Shown in pieces: positions 54,106 to 63,602 of a stretch of DNA of 64,000 bases. The notes under the pieces are model-generated. The model saw only the letters and a list, made by a program, of their open reading frames with translations, was not told the origin of the DNA and ran no database searches. The number at the start of each line of letters is the position of its first letter. The stretch's first letter is position 1. The translations under genes and the position numbers were made by a program. The DNA comes from Romboutsia sp. CE17 (GTDB lineage Bacteria; Bacillota; Clostridia; Peptostreptococcales; Peptostreptococcaceae): the NCBI RefSeq assembly GCF_012317385.1, contig NZ_CP051144.1, forward strand, positions 2,666,001-2,730,000. The letters are read 5' to 3'.

Positions 54106-54903
54106 TTACAGAAGTTTATAAACATCTGAAACTTCATCTCTTGATAATACATCTAGTTTTATATCTTGTCCCACAATAATATTATTTTGAGCTAATATTC
54201 CTTTTGATGTTTCATATGCTAACTCTGGAAAGTTATTTTCTTTACTTAAATGAGCTAATAATATACGCTCCGTTCCTTGTTTTACAAGTTCTACACAAAA
54301 TCTTCCTGCATCTTCATTTGATAAATGTCCTTCTTCTGACATTACTCTTCTTTTTAGGGAATATGGATAGCTTCCCATCATTAACATATTAGGATCGTAA
54401 TTTGATTCTAGCACTACCAACTTAGATTTATATAGGTGTTTTCTTATATTCTCAGTTATTTTACCTATATCAGTTGCTATAGATATCTTTTCATTAGTCC
54501 CAGCATAAAAATTATATCCAACAGCATCTTCCGAATCATGCGGAATTGAAAATGGTCTTATTATTATGTCTCCTAATGAGTATGTTTTGTCATTTTCAAA
54601 TACCTTCATATTGCTGTCTTTTATATCTCCAAGTTTATCTTTCATAGAACACCAAGTTTTAATATTTGCAAATATAGGAATATCAAACTTTCTAGATATT
54701 ATTCCTGCACCTTTTATATGATCTGAATGTTCATGTGTTATAAATATGCCTTTTATTTTTTCTATATCAACTTCTATATCTTTTAATCCCGTAGTTATTC
54801 TTTTTCCACTAAGGCCTGCATCAACTAATATATTAGTATCTTTATATCCTATATAATGACAATTTCCACTACTTCCACTTCCTATCGAACAATATTTTAG
54901 CAT
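54106..54903 (-). CDS. MBL-fold hydrolase, WalJ/YycJ type
   Basis: I start at ATG 54901-54903 after AGAGGTGGCGGA; 265 residues. Metallo-beta-lactamase motif [15 protein letters not shown], with [23 protein letters not shown] at the start and [16 protein letters not shown] later. YycJ/WalJ is an exonuclease-like protein linked to DNA mismatch processing and commonly lies near the WalRK operon. Here no walRK is seen; it lies 17 bases upstream of rlmH, likely the same transcript. Confidence 0.9.
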   Translation of the reverse strand: MLKYCSIGSGSSGNCHYIGYKDTNILVDAGLSGKRITTGLKDIEVDIEKIKGIFITHEHSDHIKGAGIISRKFDIPIFANIKTWCSMKDKLGDIKDSNMKVFENDKTYSLGDIIIRPFSIPHDSEDAVGYNFYAGTNEKISIATDIGKITENIRKHLYKSKLVVLESNYDPNMLMMGSYPYSLKRRVMSEEGHLSNEDAGRFCVELVKQGTERILLAHLSKENNFPELAYETSKGILAQNNIIVGQDIKLDVLSRDEVSDVYKLL

Positions 54904-54948
54904 TCCGCCACCTCTTCTTTTTAATATCATAGATTATATTATACCAAA

Positions 54949-54985
54949 AAAATAGACCATTAAAAAATTTTTAATGGTCTATTTC
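54949..54985 (-). terminator. Terminator after the M1 peptidase
   Basis: AATAGACCATTAAAAA pairs with TTTTTAATGGTCTATT; overlaps the spacer to the WalJ gene. Confidence 0.8.
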
Positions 54986-54989
54986 AAAT

Positions 54990-56456
54990 CTATTTATACT
55001 CACTTATTATTTTGTCTATGTCTATACCTTTTTCTTTCCATATTTCAACGAATTTAGCACTATTTACATTGTCATACATATACTTATTGTAGTATTCTTT
55101 CAATGTACTAAAAAATACATCATCTCCTACTTTATTTCTTATTTCATTAAAAACTACAGCTCCTTTAGTATATACATTCAAGCTATAATCAATTGAATCC
55201 CTGTATTGAGTAGTTGCTTTAAATATATTATGACTCAAGTAATTCTTACTCTGAACTTCCATAGTATCCATTAGTTTTTCTCCTATATCTTTTCCATATT
55301 TTTTCTCAAAATATAGTACCGTAGAATATTCTGTAAGCGCCTCATCTAACCAAGGTTCACTTATTTCATCATTCCCTATAACAGAGTACCACCACTGATG
55401 AGCTGTTTCATGAGCTATAATATATTCTAATAAAAACTTTTTCTTTTCATTGTAAAGTGTTTTATCTATCATAACTAAATTAGGGTATTCCATACCACCA
55501 ATATAAAAATCACTAGCAACTACTGAATATGTGTCATATGGATAATCACCAAATAAATCACTGAATATCTTAATTGAATCTTTTGCTACCTCTGTCGCAT
55601 ATTCTGAAAAATCACTATCTAAATTATATGTACTTATTAATACTCCCTTAAAGTAGTCTGTATATATATCAAATTCATCACTTAATATAAAAGCAAAATC
55701 TCTTACATTTTTAGCTTCTATTTCATAAAATATTTTTTCACTATCATGTTTTTCATTAATTATTTTTCCTGTAGAGCCCACATCATATTTTCTAGGAATT
55801 AATATTTTTACATTAAAATCACTAGTATCACTATAAAATGGGTCTCCTACAGATTCATAACTTTTTAAATTCCATCCTCTATCATCATATACACAAGCAA
55901 TAGGGAACCAATTAGTCACATTTATAGTACTATCTCCATATCCAAATCTACCTAAACAGTTTGGTATTTTTATAGTATATTTCAAATCTATAGATATTTT
56001 TTCCTTATCCTTTAAGGCTTTTCCAAGATTAATCTCTAAAATATCATTTTTATCACCGTCTATACTATAACTTAGTTTTTCACTGTTATTAAGTATGTTT
56101 TTAATATCAATATAACCCTCATTAAATCCATTTGGATATGCTTCATTCATTTCACTTTTTTCAAATGGTGCATACTCCCTTTTTGAAAAAGCATTAGGAT
56201 ATATATGTAAATATATTTTATCTATATCTTTGCCTGTTTTATTTACATAAACTAAGTTTTGATTACACATCATCCTTTTACTTTCATCATCAAATATTAC
56301 ATCTATTGTGTATTGATTGCTTTCCTCTTTAGGAATATTTAAAGTTTCTTTATCATTACTATATTTAAATAAATATACTCCACCCCCTAAAAATATTAAT
56401 AGACATAGTGCTACTAACATTCTTTTTCTTATTTTTTGCGTAAATTTTATAACCAA
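54990..56456 (-). CDS. M1-family metallopeptidase, membrane-anchored
   Basis: 488 residues. One N-terminal helix (MLVALCLLIFLGGGVYLF) anchors it outside the cell. The gluzincin site is IIAHETAHQWWYSVIGNDEISEPWLDEALTEYS (HExxH plus distal Glu); substrate-binding GGMEYPN precedes it. It probably trims peptides at the cell surface. It lacks the C-terminal ERAP-like domain of larger aminopeptidases. Start GTG or ATG region at 56456 (TTG-less; frame begins ATGGTTATAAAA-type codon after AGGAGGGGATAA). Confidence 0.87.
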   Translation of the reverse strand: MVIKFTQKIRKRMLVALCLLIFLGGGVYLFKYSNDKETLNIPKEESNQYTIDVIFDDESKRMMCNQNLVYVNKTGKDIDKIYLHIYPNAFSKREYAPFEKSEMNEAYPNGFNEGYIDIKNILNNSEKLSYSIDGDKNDILEINLGKALKDKEKISIDLKYTIKIPNCLGRFGYGDSTINVTNWFPIACVYDDRGWNLKSYESVGDPFYSDTSDFNVKILIPRKYDVGSTGKIINEKHDSEKIFYEIEAKNVRDFAFILSDEFDIYTDYFKGVLISTYNLDSDFSEYATEVAKDSIKIFSDLFGDYPYDTYSVVASDFYIGGMEYPNLVMIDKTLYNEKKKFLLEYIIAHETAHQWWYSVIGNDEISEPWLDEALTEYSTVLYFEKKYGKDIGEKLMDTMEVQSKNYLSHNIFKATTQYRDSIDYSLNVYTKGAVVFNEIRNKVGDDVFFSTLKEYYNKYMYDNVNSAKFVEIWKEKGIDIDKIISEYK

Positions 56457-56552
56457 ATTATCCCCTCCTAATTTACATGAATAATTTGAAAAAATATTTA
56501 CAAGATAAATTTGTAATACCTTTTATGATATAATTTAATCTGAGGTGATAAA

Positions 56553-57608
56553 ATGTTTTTTAAGGAAGTTAATGAAATAGATTTAGGAGAAACTACAATT
56601 GCCAATATCTTCATAGATATATTTATGCCTATGGCAAATGGTTTATACGTAAAAGTTTATCTTTTAGGTTATAGACAAGCATGTGACTCTAATTCCAATC
56701 CTAAATTTGATAATAGCTCTATAGCAAAAAATTTAAATGTTCCTTTATCAGATGTAATAGATGCTTGGAAGTTTTGGGAGAAAAAAAGCATAATTAAGAT
56801 GCATAAAAACGACGGAATGGATGATTATGACTACTCTATAGAATTTTTAGACTTGAAGAGATTTTATATGGAAAATATGCATATTAATACTACCTCTATA
56901 AAATCTAACAGTGATAGCATTGTATCTGTTGCTGAAAATCCTAGCATAAGAAAAATGTTTAATTCAATTAATCAAATAATTGGTCGATACCTTGACCCTA
57001 GCGAAAAAATTAATATTCTAGATATTATGAATAAATATAATCTTGATCCAGATATGGTATTATATGCATATCAATATGTAAAGGACAAGTATGGTTCAGC
57101 TAGGCCTGTTAGATATATTGAAACAATACTTAGAAGTTGGTATGATTCTAATTTATATACACCTCAAGATGTTGAAAATAGCTTTGCAGTAAGAAAAGAA
57201 AGATATGTACTATACAAAACTATTTTCAATGAGTTAGGATTTTATAGGCAACCATCTAAAGAAGAAGAGCGTATTATGGATACTTGGTTAGATAAGTATC
57301 ACATGGATATAGAAGTGATACTAGAAGCTTGCTCTAAGTCAAAGAATGTATCTAAACCATCTATATCTTATATAAATGGAATAATTGAGAAATGGAAAGA
57401 TAAGAATATTAATACTTTAGAGGATATAAAAGTTTTAGACGAAGAGTATAAGACTAAAAATCAGAATAAATTTACAAGCAAAACCTCTAATAAAAATGTT
57501 CCTCAAGCTAAAACTAGATATCATAATATAAATCAAACATTTAAAAATTATAGTCCTGATGAATTAGAAAAGCTTCTTCAAGAAAGTCAAAAAGGTAAAT
57601 TTAAGTAG
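56553..57608 (+). CDS. DnaD-domain replication protein
   Basis: 351 residues. An N-terminal winged-helix domain (about 1-110) and two C-terminal DnaB_2/DnaD modules (about 130-205 with YAYQYVKDKYGSARPVRYIETILRSWY, and 215-290 with YINGIIEKWKDKN). In Bacillus DnaD and DnaB recruit the helicase loader at the origin. It is followed after 8 bases by a DnaI/DnaC-like loader, which supports that role. Start after TGAGGTGATAAA. Confidence 0.9.
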   Translation: MFFKEVNEIDLGETTIANIFIDIFMPMANGLYVKVYLLGYRQACDSNSNPKFDNSSIAKNLNVPLSDVIDAWKFWEKKSIIKMHKNDGMDDYDYSIEFLDLKRFYMENMHINTTSIKSNSDSIVSVAENPSIRKMFNSINQIIGRYLDPSEKINILDIMNKYNLDPDMVLYAYQYVKDKYGSARPVRYIETILRSWYDSNLYTPQDVENSFAVRKERYVLYKTIFNELGFYRQPSKEEERIMDTWLDKYHMDIEVILEACSKSKNVSKPSISYINGIIEKWKDKNINTLEDIKVLDEEYKTKNQNKFTSKTSNKNVPQAKTRYHNINQTFKNYSPDELEKLLQESQKGKFK

Positions 57609-57616
57609 GTGATTAA

Positions 57617-58606
57617 ATGAAAGAATCTAAACTAAGAGAAATTTTGGTTTCTTATGAAAGAAAACGTGATAAAGCTGAATCAGATTTAGAAGATAGAAAA
57701 AGAGATGTATATAATCAGATACCAGAAATAAAAGCTATTGATGATGAGGTCTCTAAACTTGGTTTAAAATTGGCTAGACTAGTTCTTACAAATCCATCAA
57801 ATAAAGATGAAATTATTAATGAATCTCAAATTAAAATGTCTGAGTTAAAATCAAAGAAAGACATTTTATTAAAGCAATATAAAGTTCCGGAATGGTATTT
57901 AGACATTCAATATCATTGTCCTATTTGCAAAGATAGAGGCTTTCTTGAAAACGGACACAAGTGTAACTGTTTAAAGCAAGAAATTATAAATGATGCTTAT
58001 AAAATGTCAAATTTATCAAGAGTGCTTGAAAGCCAAAACTTTTCTACTTTAGATACATCTATTTTCTCTAGAGAAAAGGTTCCAGGTGCAAATATATCAC
58101 CTTATGAAAATATTTTAGAGATAGTATCTATTTGCGAACTATTTATAATGCATTTTGATAAAGATAATGATGAAAATCTATTATTTTATGGTGATACTGG
58201 CCTAGGAAAAACATTTATGTGTAACTGTATAGCAAAAGCATTATTAGATAAAGGTTACTTAGTTATATATCAAACTGCATTTAAAATGTTTGAAGTTATA
58301 GAAGATTATAAGTTTAAAAATTCTGATAGTCATATAAGCAAAGATAATTATGAAAATTTATTTGACTGTGATCTTTTGATAATAGATGACTTAGGTACTG
58401 AACTTACAAATTCTTTTACTAATAGTGAATTATTTAATATAATAAACACTAGATTATTATCTGGTAAAAAAACCATTATATCTACTAATTTATCTCCTAT
58501 GCAATTAGGATCTGAATATGCCCAAAGAATTTTTTCTAGGGTGTTTGATAGGTTTAAAATGGTTAAATTTATAGGTAAAGATTTAAGATGGGAAAATAAA
58601 AAGTAG
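57617..58606 (+). CDS. DnaC/DnaI-like helicase loader
   Basis: 329 residues. A coiled N-terminal part, then a zinc-binding CPICKDRGFLENGHKCNC motif (about 102-120) and an AAA+ ATPase: Walker A FYGDTGLGKTFMCNC, Walker B CDLLIIDDLGTE, and the C-terminal Arg finger region YAQRIFSRVFDRFKMVKF. It should load the replicative helicase, together with the DnaD-like protein encoded upstream. Confidence 0.93.
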   Translation: MKESKLREILVSYERKRDKAESDLEDRKRDVYNQIPEIKAIDDEVSKLGLKLARLVLTNPSNKDEIINESQIKMSELKSKKDILLKQYKVPEWYLDIQYHCPICKDRGFLENGHKCNCLKQEIINDAYKMSNLSRVLESQNFSTLDTSIFSREKVPGANISPYENILEIVSICELFIMHFDKDNDENLLFYGDTGLGKTFMCNCIAKALLDKGYLVIYQTAFKMFEVIEDYKFKNSDSHISKDNYENLFDCDLLIIDDLGTELTNSFTNSELFNIINTRLLSGKKTIISTNLSPMQLGSEYAQRIFSRVFDRFKMVKFIGKDLRWENKK

Positions 58607-58642
58607 AAGAAATACTATTAAGTATTTTCTTCTACTTTTTTT
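58601..58642. terminator. Bidirectional terminator (dnaI-like / threonine aldolase)
   Basis: AAAAAGTAGAAGAAATACT pairs with AGTATTTTCTTCTACTTTTT, with T/A runs, between convergent genes. Confidence 0.85.
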
Positions 58643-59675
58643 ATATATTACTCTTTATTCTTGCTAAAACTTTTATAAACTCTTCGCAAACTTCTTTTTT
58701 AGTTGCAAATGAAGTAACAAGTCTTATAGCAGATCTATTTTCATCTATTTTTTCCCATATGCTAAATCCATAATATTTTTCTAATTCATTAAGCACACTA
58801 TTATTAAGTATTGGGAATATTTGATTTGATGGAGAGTTTACAAAGAAATCATAACCAAGATTATTTATACCTTCTCTAAGTATATCTGCCATATCATTCT
58901 CATGTTTTCCTATTTCAAAGAATAAATCATCTTTAAATAGTTCTATAAACTGTATTCCTAATAATCTTCCCTTAGCAAGCATTGCTCCTTTTTGCTTTAA
59001 ATTATATCTAAAATCATCTTGTAAGTTTTTATTACATATAACTAATGCTTCTCCTAAAAGAGTACCATTTTTTGTTCCACCTATATAAAATATATCAGTT
59101 AATTTACTTATATCTTCTAAAGTTAAGTCATTCTCCCTGCATGTTATTGCTGAACCTAATCTAGCTCCATCCATAAATAGTATTAAATTATTCTCCTTAC
59201 ATACTTGACTTAAGTTCTCTAATTCACTTTTTGTGTAAATAGTTCCAATTTCAGTTGAGTTAGATATGTAAACTAACTTAGGCTTTACAACATGTTCATT
59301 ACTATACTTAGTTAGAACTAATAATATATCTTCTTTTCTAAGCTTTCCATCCTCAACATCTATAGGTATTACTTTATGTCCTGTTGCTTCTATAGATCCT
59401 GCTTCATTTACGTATATATGCCCTGTATTTGCAGATATTACTGCTTCATATGGTCTTAAAAATGAAGATATTGCGATTAAATTAGTTTGTGTTCCACCTG
59501 ATATAAAATGTACATCTACCTCTTGATTGTTTAGCTTATCTTTAATTAATTTTTCAGCTTGTTCACAATATGTATCTTTTCCATATCCTTCGCTTTGCTC
59601 TAAATTTGTTCTTAATAAAGTTTCAAGTATTCTAGGATGCGCTCCCTCACTATAATCATTTTTAAAGCTATACAT
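58641..59675 (-). CDS. Low-specificity L-threonine aldolase
   Basis: 344 residues, PLP fold type I. FISGGTQTNLIAISSFLRP is the cofactor phosphate loop; FMDGARLGSA holds the Asp that contacts the pyridine ring, and FYIGGTKNGTLLGEA has the Schiff-base Lys. It splits threonine or allo-threonine into glycine and acetaldehyde. Monocistronic. Confidence 0.92.
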   Translation of the reverse strand: MYSFKNDYSEGAHPRILETLLRTNLEQSEGYGKDTYCEQAEKLIKDKLNNQEVDVHFISGGTQTNLIAISSFLRPYEAVISANTGHIYVNEAGSIEATGHKVIPIDVEDGKLRKEDILLVLTKYSNEHVVKPKLVYISNSTEIGTIYTKSELENLSQVCKENNLILFMDGARLGSAITCRENDLTLEDISKLTDIFYIGGTKNGTLLGEALVICNKNLQDDFRYNLKQKGAMLAKGRLLGIQFIELFKDDLFFEIGKHENDMADILREGINNLGYDFFVNSPSNQIFPILNNSVLNELEKYYGFSIWEKIDENRSAIRLVTSFATKKEVCEEFIKVLARIKSNI

Positions 59676-59756
59676 AATACCCCCTACATACTATATATTT
59701 TTTATAAGTCTATCTTAACATTTTTGCACTTATATATCTATAAAGTTGATTATACA

Positions 59757-59789
59757 AAAAAAACGCTTAGAAAAATTCTAAGCGTTTGA
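59757..59789 (-). terminator. Terminator of the tRNA operon
   Basis: On the minus strand AAACGCTTAGAA pairs with TTCTAAGCGTTT and is followed by TTTTTGTA, immediately after tRNA-Thr. Confidence 0.88.
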
Positions 59790-59790
59790 T

Positions 59791-59865
59791 TGGAGCTGGT
59801 GATAGGAATCGAACCTACAACCTGCTGATTACAAGTCAGCTGCTCTACCGTTGAGCCACACCAGC
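59791..59865 (-). tRNA. tRNA-Thr (TGT)
   Basis: Acceptor stem GCTGGTG/CACCAGC, anticodon loop CTTGTAA between CTGA and TCAG arms, T-arm GTAGGTTCGATTCCTAT, CCA encoded. Last gene of the five-tRNA operon. Confidence 0.97.
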
Positions 59866-59879
59866 AAAGTGTATTTAAT

Positions 59880-59956
59880 TGGCGACCTGGAAGGGACTCG
59901 AACCCTCGACCTCCAGCGTGACAGGCTGGCATTCTAACCAGCTGAACTACCAGGCC
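59880..59956 (-). tRNA. tRNA-Asp (GTC)
   Basis: Acceptor GGCCTGG/CCAGGTC, anticodon loop CTGTCAC between CCAGC and GCTGG, T-arm GAGGGTTCGAGTCCCTT, CCA encoded. Confidence 0.97.
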
Positions 59957-59964
59957 GCATTAAA

Positions 59965-60040
59965 TGGTGGGACTAACAGGGCTCGAACCTGTGACCCCCT
60001 GCTTGTAAGGCAGGTGCTCTCCCAGCTGAGCTATAGTCCC
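59965..60040 (-). tRNA. tRNA-Val (TAC)
   Basis: Acceptor GGGACTA/TAGTCCC, anticodon loop CTTACAA between CCTGC and GCAGG, CCA encoded. Confidence 0.97.
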
Positions 60041-60047
60041 GGGAAAA

Positions 60048-60122
60048 TGGTGACCCATAGGGGAATCGAACCCCTGTTACCGCCGTGAAAGGGCGGTGTC
60101 TTGACCGCTTGACCAATGGGCC
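60048..60122 (-). tRNA. tRNA-Glu (TTC)
   Basis: Acceptor GGCCCAT/ATGGGTC, anticodon loop CTTTCAC between CCGCC and GGCGG, T-arm AGGGGTTCGATTCCCCT, CCA encoded. Confidence 0.97.
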
Positions 60123-60127
60123 ATAAA

Positions 60128-60203
60128 TGGTGATCCATCCGCGACTCGAACGCGGGACACCCTGATTAAAAGTCAGGTGCTCTACCGACTGAGCTAATGG
60201 ATC
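60128..60203 (-). tRNA. tRNA-Lys (TTT)
   Basis: Acceptor GATCCAT/ATGGATC, anticodon loop CTTTTAA between CCTGA and TCAGG, CCA encoded. First gene of the operon. Confidence 0.97.
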
Positions 60204-60265
60204 ATCTTTATATTTAGCGAGTTGTTTTTCGACTTTTTTCGTCGTTTCTCTCACTCACAAATATT

Positions 60266-60294
60266 ATTATATATACTTTACTATATTTCGTCAA
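60266..60294 (-). promoter_or_regulatory. Promoter of the tRNA operon
   Basis: TTGACG (60289-60294), 17-base spacer, TATAAT (60266-60271), about 60 bases before tRNA-Lys. A strong sigma-A type promoter. Confidence 0.85.
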
Positions 60295-60336
60295 CACTTT
60301 TTTAAAACTTTTTTTATTTTTTTATTATATTTTTAT

Positions 60337-60388
60337 AAAAGGCAGTATTTCCAATACTTATAGCTAGTATTTTTTTACTGCCTTTTAC
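60337..60388 (-). terminator. Terminator after the MATE gene
   Basis: AAAAGGCAGTA pairs with TACTGCCTTTT, with T-rich flanks. Confidence 0.75.
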
Positions 60389-60399
60389 TTTTTTTATAT

Positions 60400-61752
60400 T
60401 TATGCAAAAGTTTTTACTTTTTCTGACTTAAATTCTTTAATTAAAAATATACTTACTATTATCATTGCACCTATATCTGATATAGGTTGAGATATCCAGA
60501 CACCATTTAATCCAAATATTTTAGGAATTATATAAATTATAGGTATCAATAAAATAACTTGTCTTAACAATGTTAAGAACATAGATACTTTAGCTTTTCC
60601 AACTGATTGGAAATAAACTGGGCCTAATATACTTACACCTACTAGAGGTAATGTTATTAAATTTAAATCTATACCTTTAACTGCTAATTCCATTAATTCT
60701 TTGTCATTTGTAAATATTCCCACAAATAATTCTGGTACTAATTTAACTGCTATAAGACCTAGTGTTAGTATTATAGTTGAAACTATTAAAGCTAATCCTA
60801 AAGTCTTCTTAGCTCTGTTATATTGTTTTGCACCATAGTTATATGCTATTATTGTCTGCATCCCTTGACTTAATCCAAATATAGGCATTAAGAACATTAG
60901 TGATATAGAAGTTACTGCTGTCATGGCTCCAATTGCTAGGTCTCCTCCATATACTTTTAAAACTTTATTCGTAACTAAATGTATTGACCCTGCTGCAAGT
61001 TCCATTGCAAAAGGAGTTAATGCTATAATTATAATAGCTTTAACTATTTTTTTATCTAATTTTATATTATTTACTCTTAGTTTTAATGTAGATTTTCCTT
61101 TTGTAAAATAATAAGAAGTCCATATAAATGTAACTAGCTGACAGATTACAGTCCCTATAGCTGCTCCTTTAATTCCAAACCCAAAACCAAATATAAAAAT
61201 TGGATCTAGAATTAAATTTAGTATACACGTACTTATCATCATATTTGCCGCGAGCTTTGGATTTCCTTCAGCTCTTATAGCTCCATTTAGTGAAAATCCA
61301 GGTAAATTAAATATCGCTCCAAAGCAAATTACACTCATGTATTCTCTAGCATATTTTATAGTATGTTCACTAGCTCCAAACATATAAAGTGATTTATCTA
61401 AGAAGAATATAGCTCCAATAGTTATTATAACTCCTACTACTAATTCTAATGCAAATGTACTTCCTAATATTTTTTCTGCTTCTTCTTTATTATTTTCACC
61501 TAACTTTATTGATATATTTGTACTTCCACCTACTGATATAGATACTGCAAATGCCCCTATTATAGTGAGCATTGGCATAGTTACACCTAGACCTGATATA
61601 GCTAGTGCCCCTACATTTGGTATTGATCCTATAAAAGCTCTATCTACAGTATTGTAAAGAGATGCTGCCATCATGGCCAAAATAGCAGGTACAGAATATT
61701 TTAATAAAAGTTTACTTATTTTTTCGTCTCTTAGTACTTGTTGATTTTCCAT
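60400..61752 (-). CDS. MATE family efflux transporter
   Basis: 450 residues with twelve helices. N-terminal PAILAMMAASLYNTVDRAFIG and the repeat PAMELAAGSIHLVTNKVLKVYG-type half, plus GLSQGMQTIIAYNYGAKQYNRAKK, mark the DinF/NorM/MepA-like MATE family. It exports drugs or metabolites using Na+ or H+. It starts ten bases after the ABC ATPase stop (61762), so it could share a transcript with the siderophore-type importer. Confidence 0.9.
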   Translation of the reverse strand: MENQQVLRDEKISKLLLKYSVPAILAMMAASLYNTVDRAFIGSIPNVGALAISGLGVTMPMLTIIGAFAVSISVGGSTNISIKLGENNKEEAEKILGSTFALELVVGVIITIGAIFFLDKSLYMFGASEHTIKYAREYMSVICFGAIFNLPGFSLNGAIRAEGNPKLAANMMISTCILNLILDPIFIFGFGFGIKGAAIGTVICQLVTFIWTSYYFTKGKSTLKLRVNNIKLDKKIVKAIIIIALTPFAMELAAGSIHLVTNKVLKVYGGDLAIGAMTAVTSISLMFLMPIFGLSQGMQTIIAYNYGAKQYNRAKKTLGLALIVSTIILTLGLIAVKLVPELFVGIFTNDKELMELAVKGIDLNLITLPLVGVSILGPVYFQSVGKAKVSMFLTLLRQVILLIPIIYIIPKIFGLNGVWISQPISDIGAMIIVSIFLIKEFKSEKVKTFA

Positions 61753-61761
61753 TTTGTCACC

Positions 61762-62547
61762 TTATACAACCATATCATAAGTTATGCACACTGGCTTATT
61801 ATTTCTAGGGTCAGATACTATTTCAGCATCTATATTAAATAACTCTTTTAAGTTCTCTTTAGTCATAACATCATGTGCACTTCCTTCACATACTACTCGA
61901 CCTTTTTTTACACCTATCATATGATCTGCAAACCTAGCTGCATTATTAAGTTCATGTATTACCATTACTATAGTTGTCCCTTGTTTTTTATTTAATTCTT
62001 CTAACAATTTTAATACTTCTAATTGATGAGCTAAGTCTAAGTAAGTTGTAGGCTCATCTAGTATAAGTATATCTGTTTGTTGAGCTAGTGCCATAGCTAT
62101 CCAAGCCCTCTGTCTTTGTCCTCCTGATAAAGCTTCCATAGGTCTATGTCTAAATTCTTCCATACCAGTTGATTTAAGTGCCCATGTTACTATGTCATTG
62201 TCTTCTTTTTTCATTTTCCCAAAACCTTTTTGATGAGGGAATCTTCCATAAGATATTAATTCTTCTACTGTAAGTCCACTTGGTGCTTGTGGACTTTGAG
62301 GAAGAACTGCCATAGTCTTAGCTAATTCCTTTGGACTTTGTTGTTTTATATTTATATTATTTACAAATATATCTCCGCTTTTTGGTTGTATTATTCTAGC
62401 TATTGTTTTTAATATTGTAGATTTACCACAACCATTTGAGCCTATTATTGTAGTTATTTTACCTTTTGGTATATCTAAATTTAAATCTTTTACTATATCT
62501 AAATTACCGTAAGAAATATTTAAGTTTCTAGTACTTATACAGTTCAT
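61762..62547 (-). CDS. ABC transporter ATPase, iron-siderophore type
   Basis: 261 residues, FecE/FhuC-like. Walker A IIGSNGCGKSTILKTIARII, signature ALSGGQRQRAWIAMALA, Walker B DILILDEPTTYLDLAHQ. With the two permeases encoded upstream it energises import of ferric siderophores, heme or cobalamin. Iron (Fur) control is likely but the operon promoter lies beyond the window. Confidence 0.93.
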   Translation of the reverse strand: MNCISTRNLNISYGNLDIVKDLNLDIPKGKITTIIGSNGCGKSTILKTIARIIQPKSGDIFVNNINIKQQSPKELAKTMAVLPQSPQAPSGLTVEELISYGRFPHQKGFGKMKKEDNDIVTWALKSTGMEEFRHRPMEALSGGQRQRAWIAMALAQQTDILILDEPTTYLDLAHQLEVLKLLEELNKKQGTTIVMVIHELNNAARFADHMIGVKKGRVVCEGSAHDVMTKENLKELFNIDAEIVSDPRNNKPVCITYDMVV

Positions 62548-62585
62548 ATTTATCTCCTTTTAAATATAATTTTTATCTAATACTA

Positions 62586-63599
62586 TTAGTCCACTAACAT
62601 TAGATAAATAAAATACGGAACACCTATTACAGCTACAACTATTCCCACAGGAATTTCCATAGGTGCAATTATATTTCTTGCTATGGTATCTCCTACTAAT
62701 AGGATTACACTTCCTACTAAAGCTGCAGTAGGTATTAATTTAATATGTTTTGGTCCTACTAATTTTCTAGCTATATGAGGAGCAACTAATCCTAAAAATC
62801 CTATACTTCCTGCCACAGATGTTGCAACCCCTGCTAATATTACAGAAAAAATTATTAATTTTATTCTTTCTTTTTCTACTTGTACACCTAAACCAGTAGC
62901 CACTTCATCTCCCAAGTTTAGTGCATCTAAGTATCTCGATTTATATAATGTTAATAAAGTTACTACTAAAATAAATGGTAATACTGCTAATACATACTTC
63001 CAGTTAGTACCCCATATACTTCCATTTGTCCAAGCCATAACTCTATTAAATTCTTGTGTTGTAAACTTTAACTGGAATATTGTAAGTAATGATGTAAATG
63101 CTATATTTATCCCTATCCCTACTAATAATAATCTAGAAGAATTTATTCCTTTTTTCCAAGCAAGTACATATATTAAAAATGCTCCAAATAAAGCACCACT
63201 AAGTGCTACTATTGGCATTGTAAATATAGTAAAGTTGCTTACACCATCATATACATTTCCATTAATTAAAAAGATATATATTACTACAAATAATGCCGAG
63301 CCTGAGTTTATACCAAGTATACCAGAGTCTGCTAAGTCATTTTTAGTAACACCTTGAAGTATAGTCCCAGATACTGCTAAAGCCGTACCAACCAGTATTC
63401 CTAGCACTATTCTAGGTAATCTTAATTTAAATATAGCTATTTCTTGAGCCTTTGAGCCTTGTCCTAGTAAAGTTTGTATTACTTCTCCTGGGCTTATTGC
63501 TAAAGAACCTGTATTTAAACTAATTAAAAAAATACCAAATATCATAAGGATTAATATTGATATAATTAGTGTAAATTTTTTATTTTTACTTATCTTCAT
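62586..63599 (-). CDS. FecCD-family iron-siderophore permease
   Basis: 337 residues, about nine helices. RLPRIVLGILVGTALAVSGTILQGVTKNDLADSGILGINSG is the FecCD signature; GFLGLVAPHIARKLVGPKHIKLIP is the loop that contacts the ATPase. It pairs with the second permease encoded just upstream. Confidence 0.94.
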   Translation of the reverse strand: MKISKNKKFTLIISILILMIFGIFLISLNTGSLAISPGEVIQTLLGQGSKAQEIAIFKLRLPRIVLGILVGTALAVSGTILQGVTKNDLADSGILGINSGSALFVVIYIFLINGNVYDGVSNFTIFTMPIVALSGALFGAFLIYVLAWKKGINSSRLLLVGIGINIAFTSLLTIFQLKFTTQEFNRVMAWTNGSIWGTNWKYVLAVLPFILVVTLLTLYKSRYLDALNLGDEVATGLGVQVEKERIKLIIFSVILAGVATSVAGSIGFLGLVAPHIARKLVGPKHIKLIPTAALVGSVILLVGDTIARNIIAPMEIPVGIVVAVIGVPYFIYLMLVD

Positions 63600-63602
63600 A
63601 AT

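Noticed and set aside
59750-60254. Three open frames across the tRNA cluster
   Set aside because: They cover five clear tRNA genes; such frames are a known artefact.
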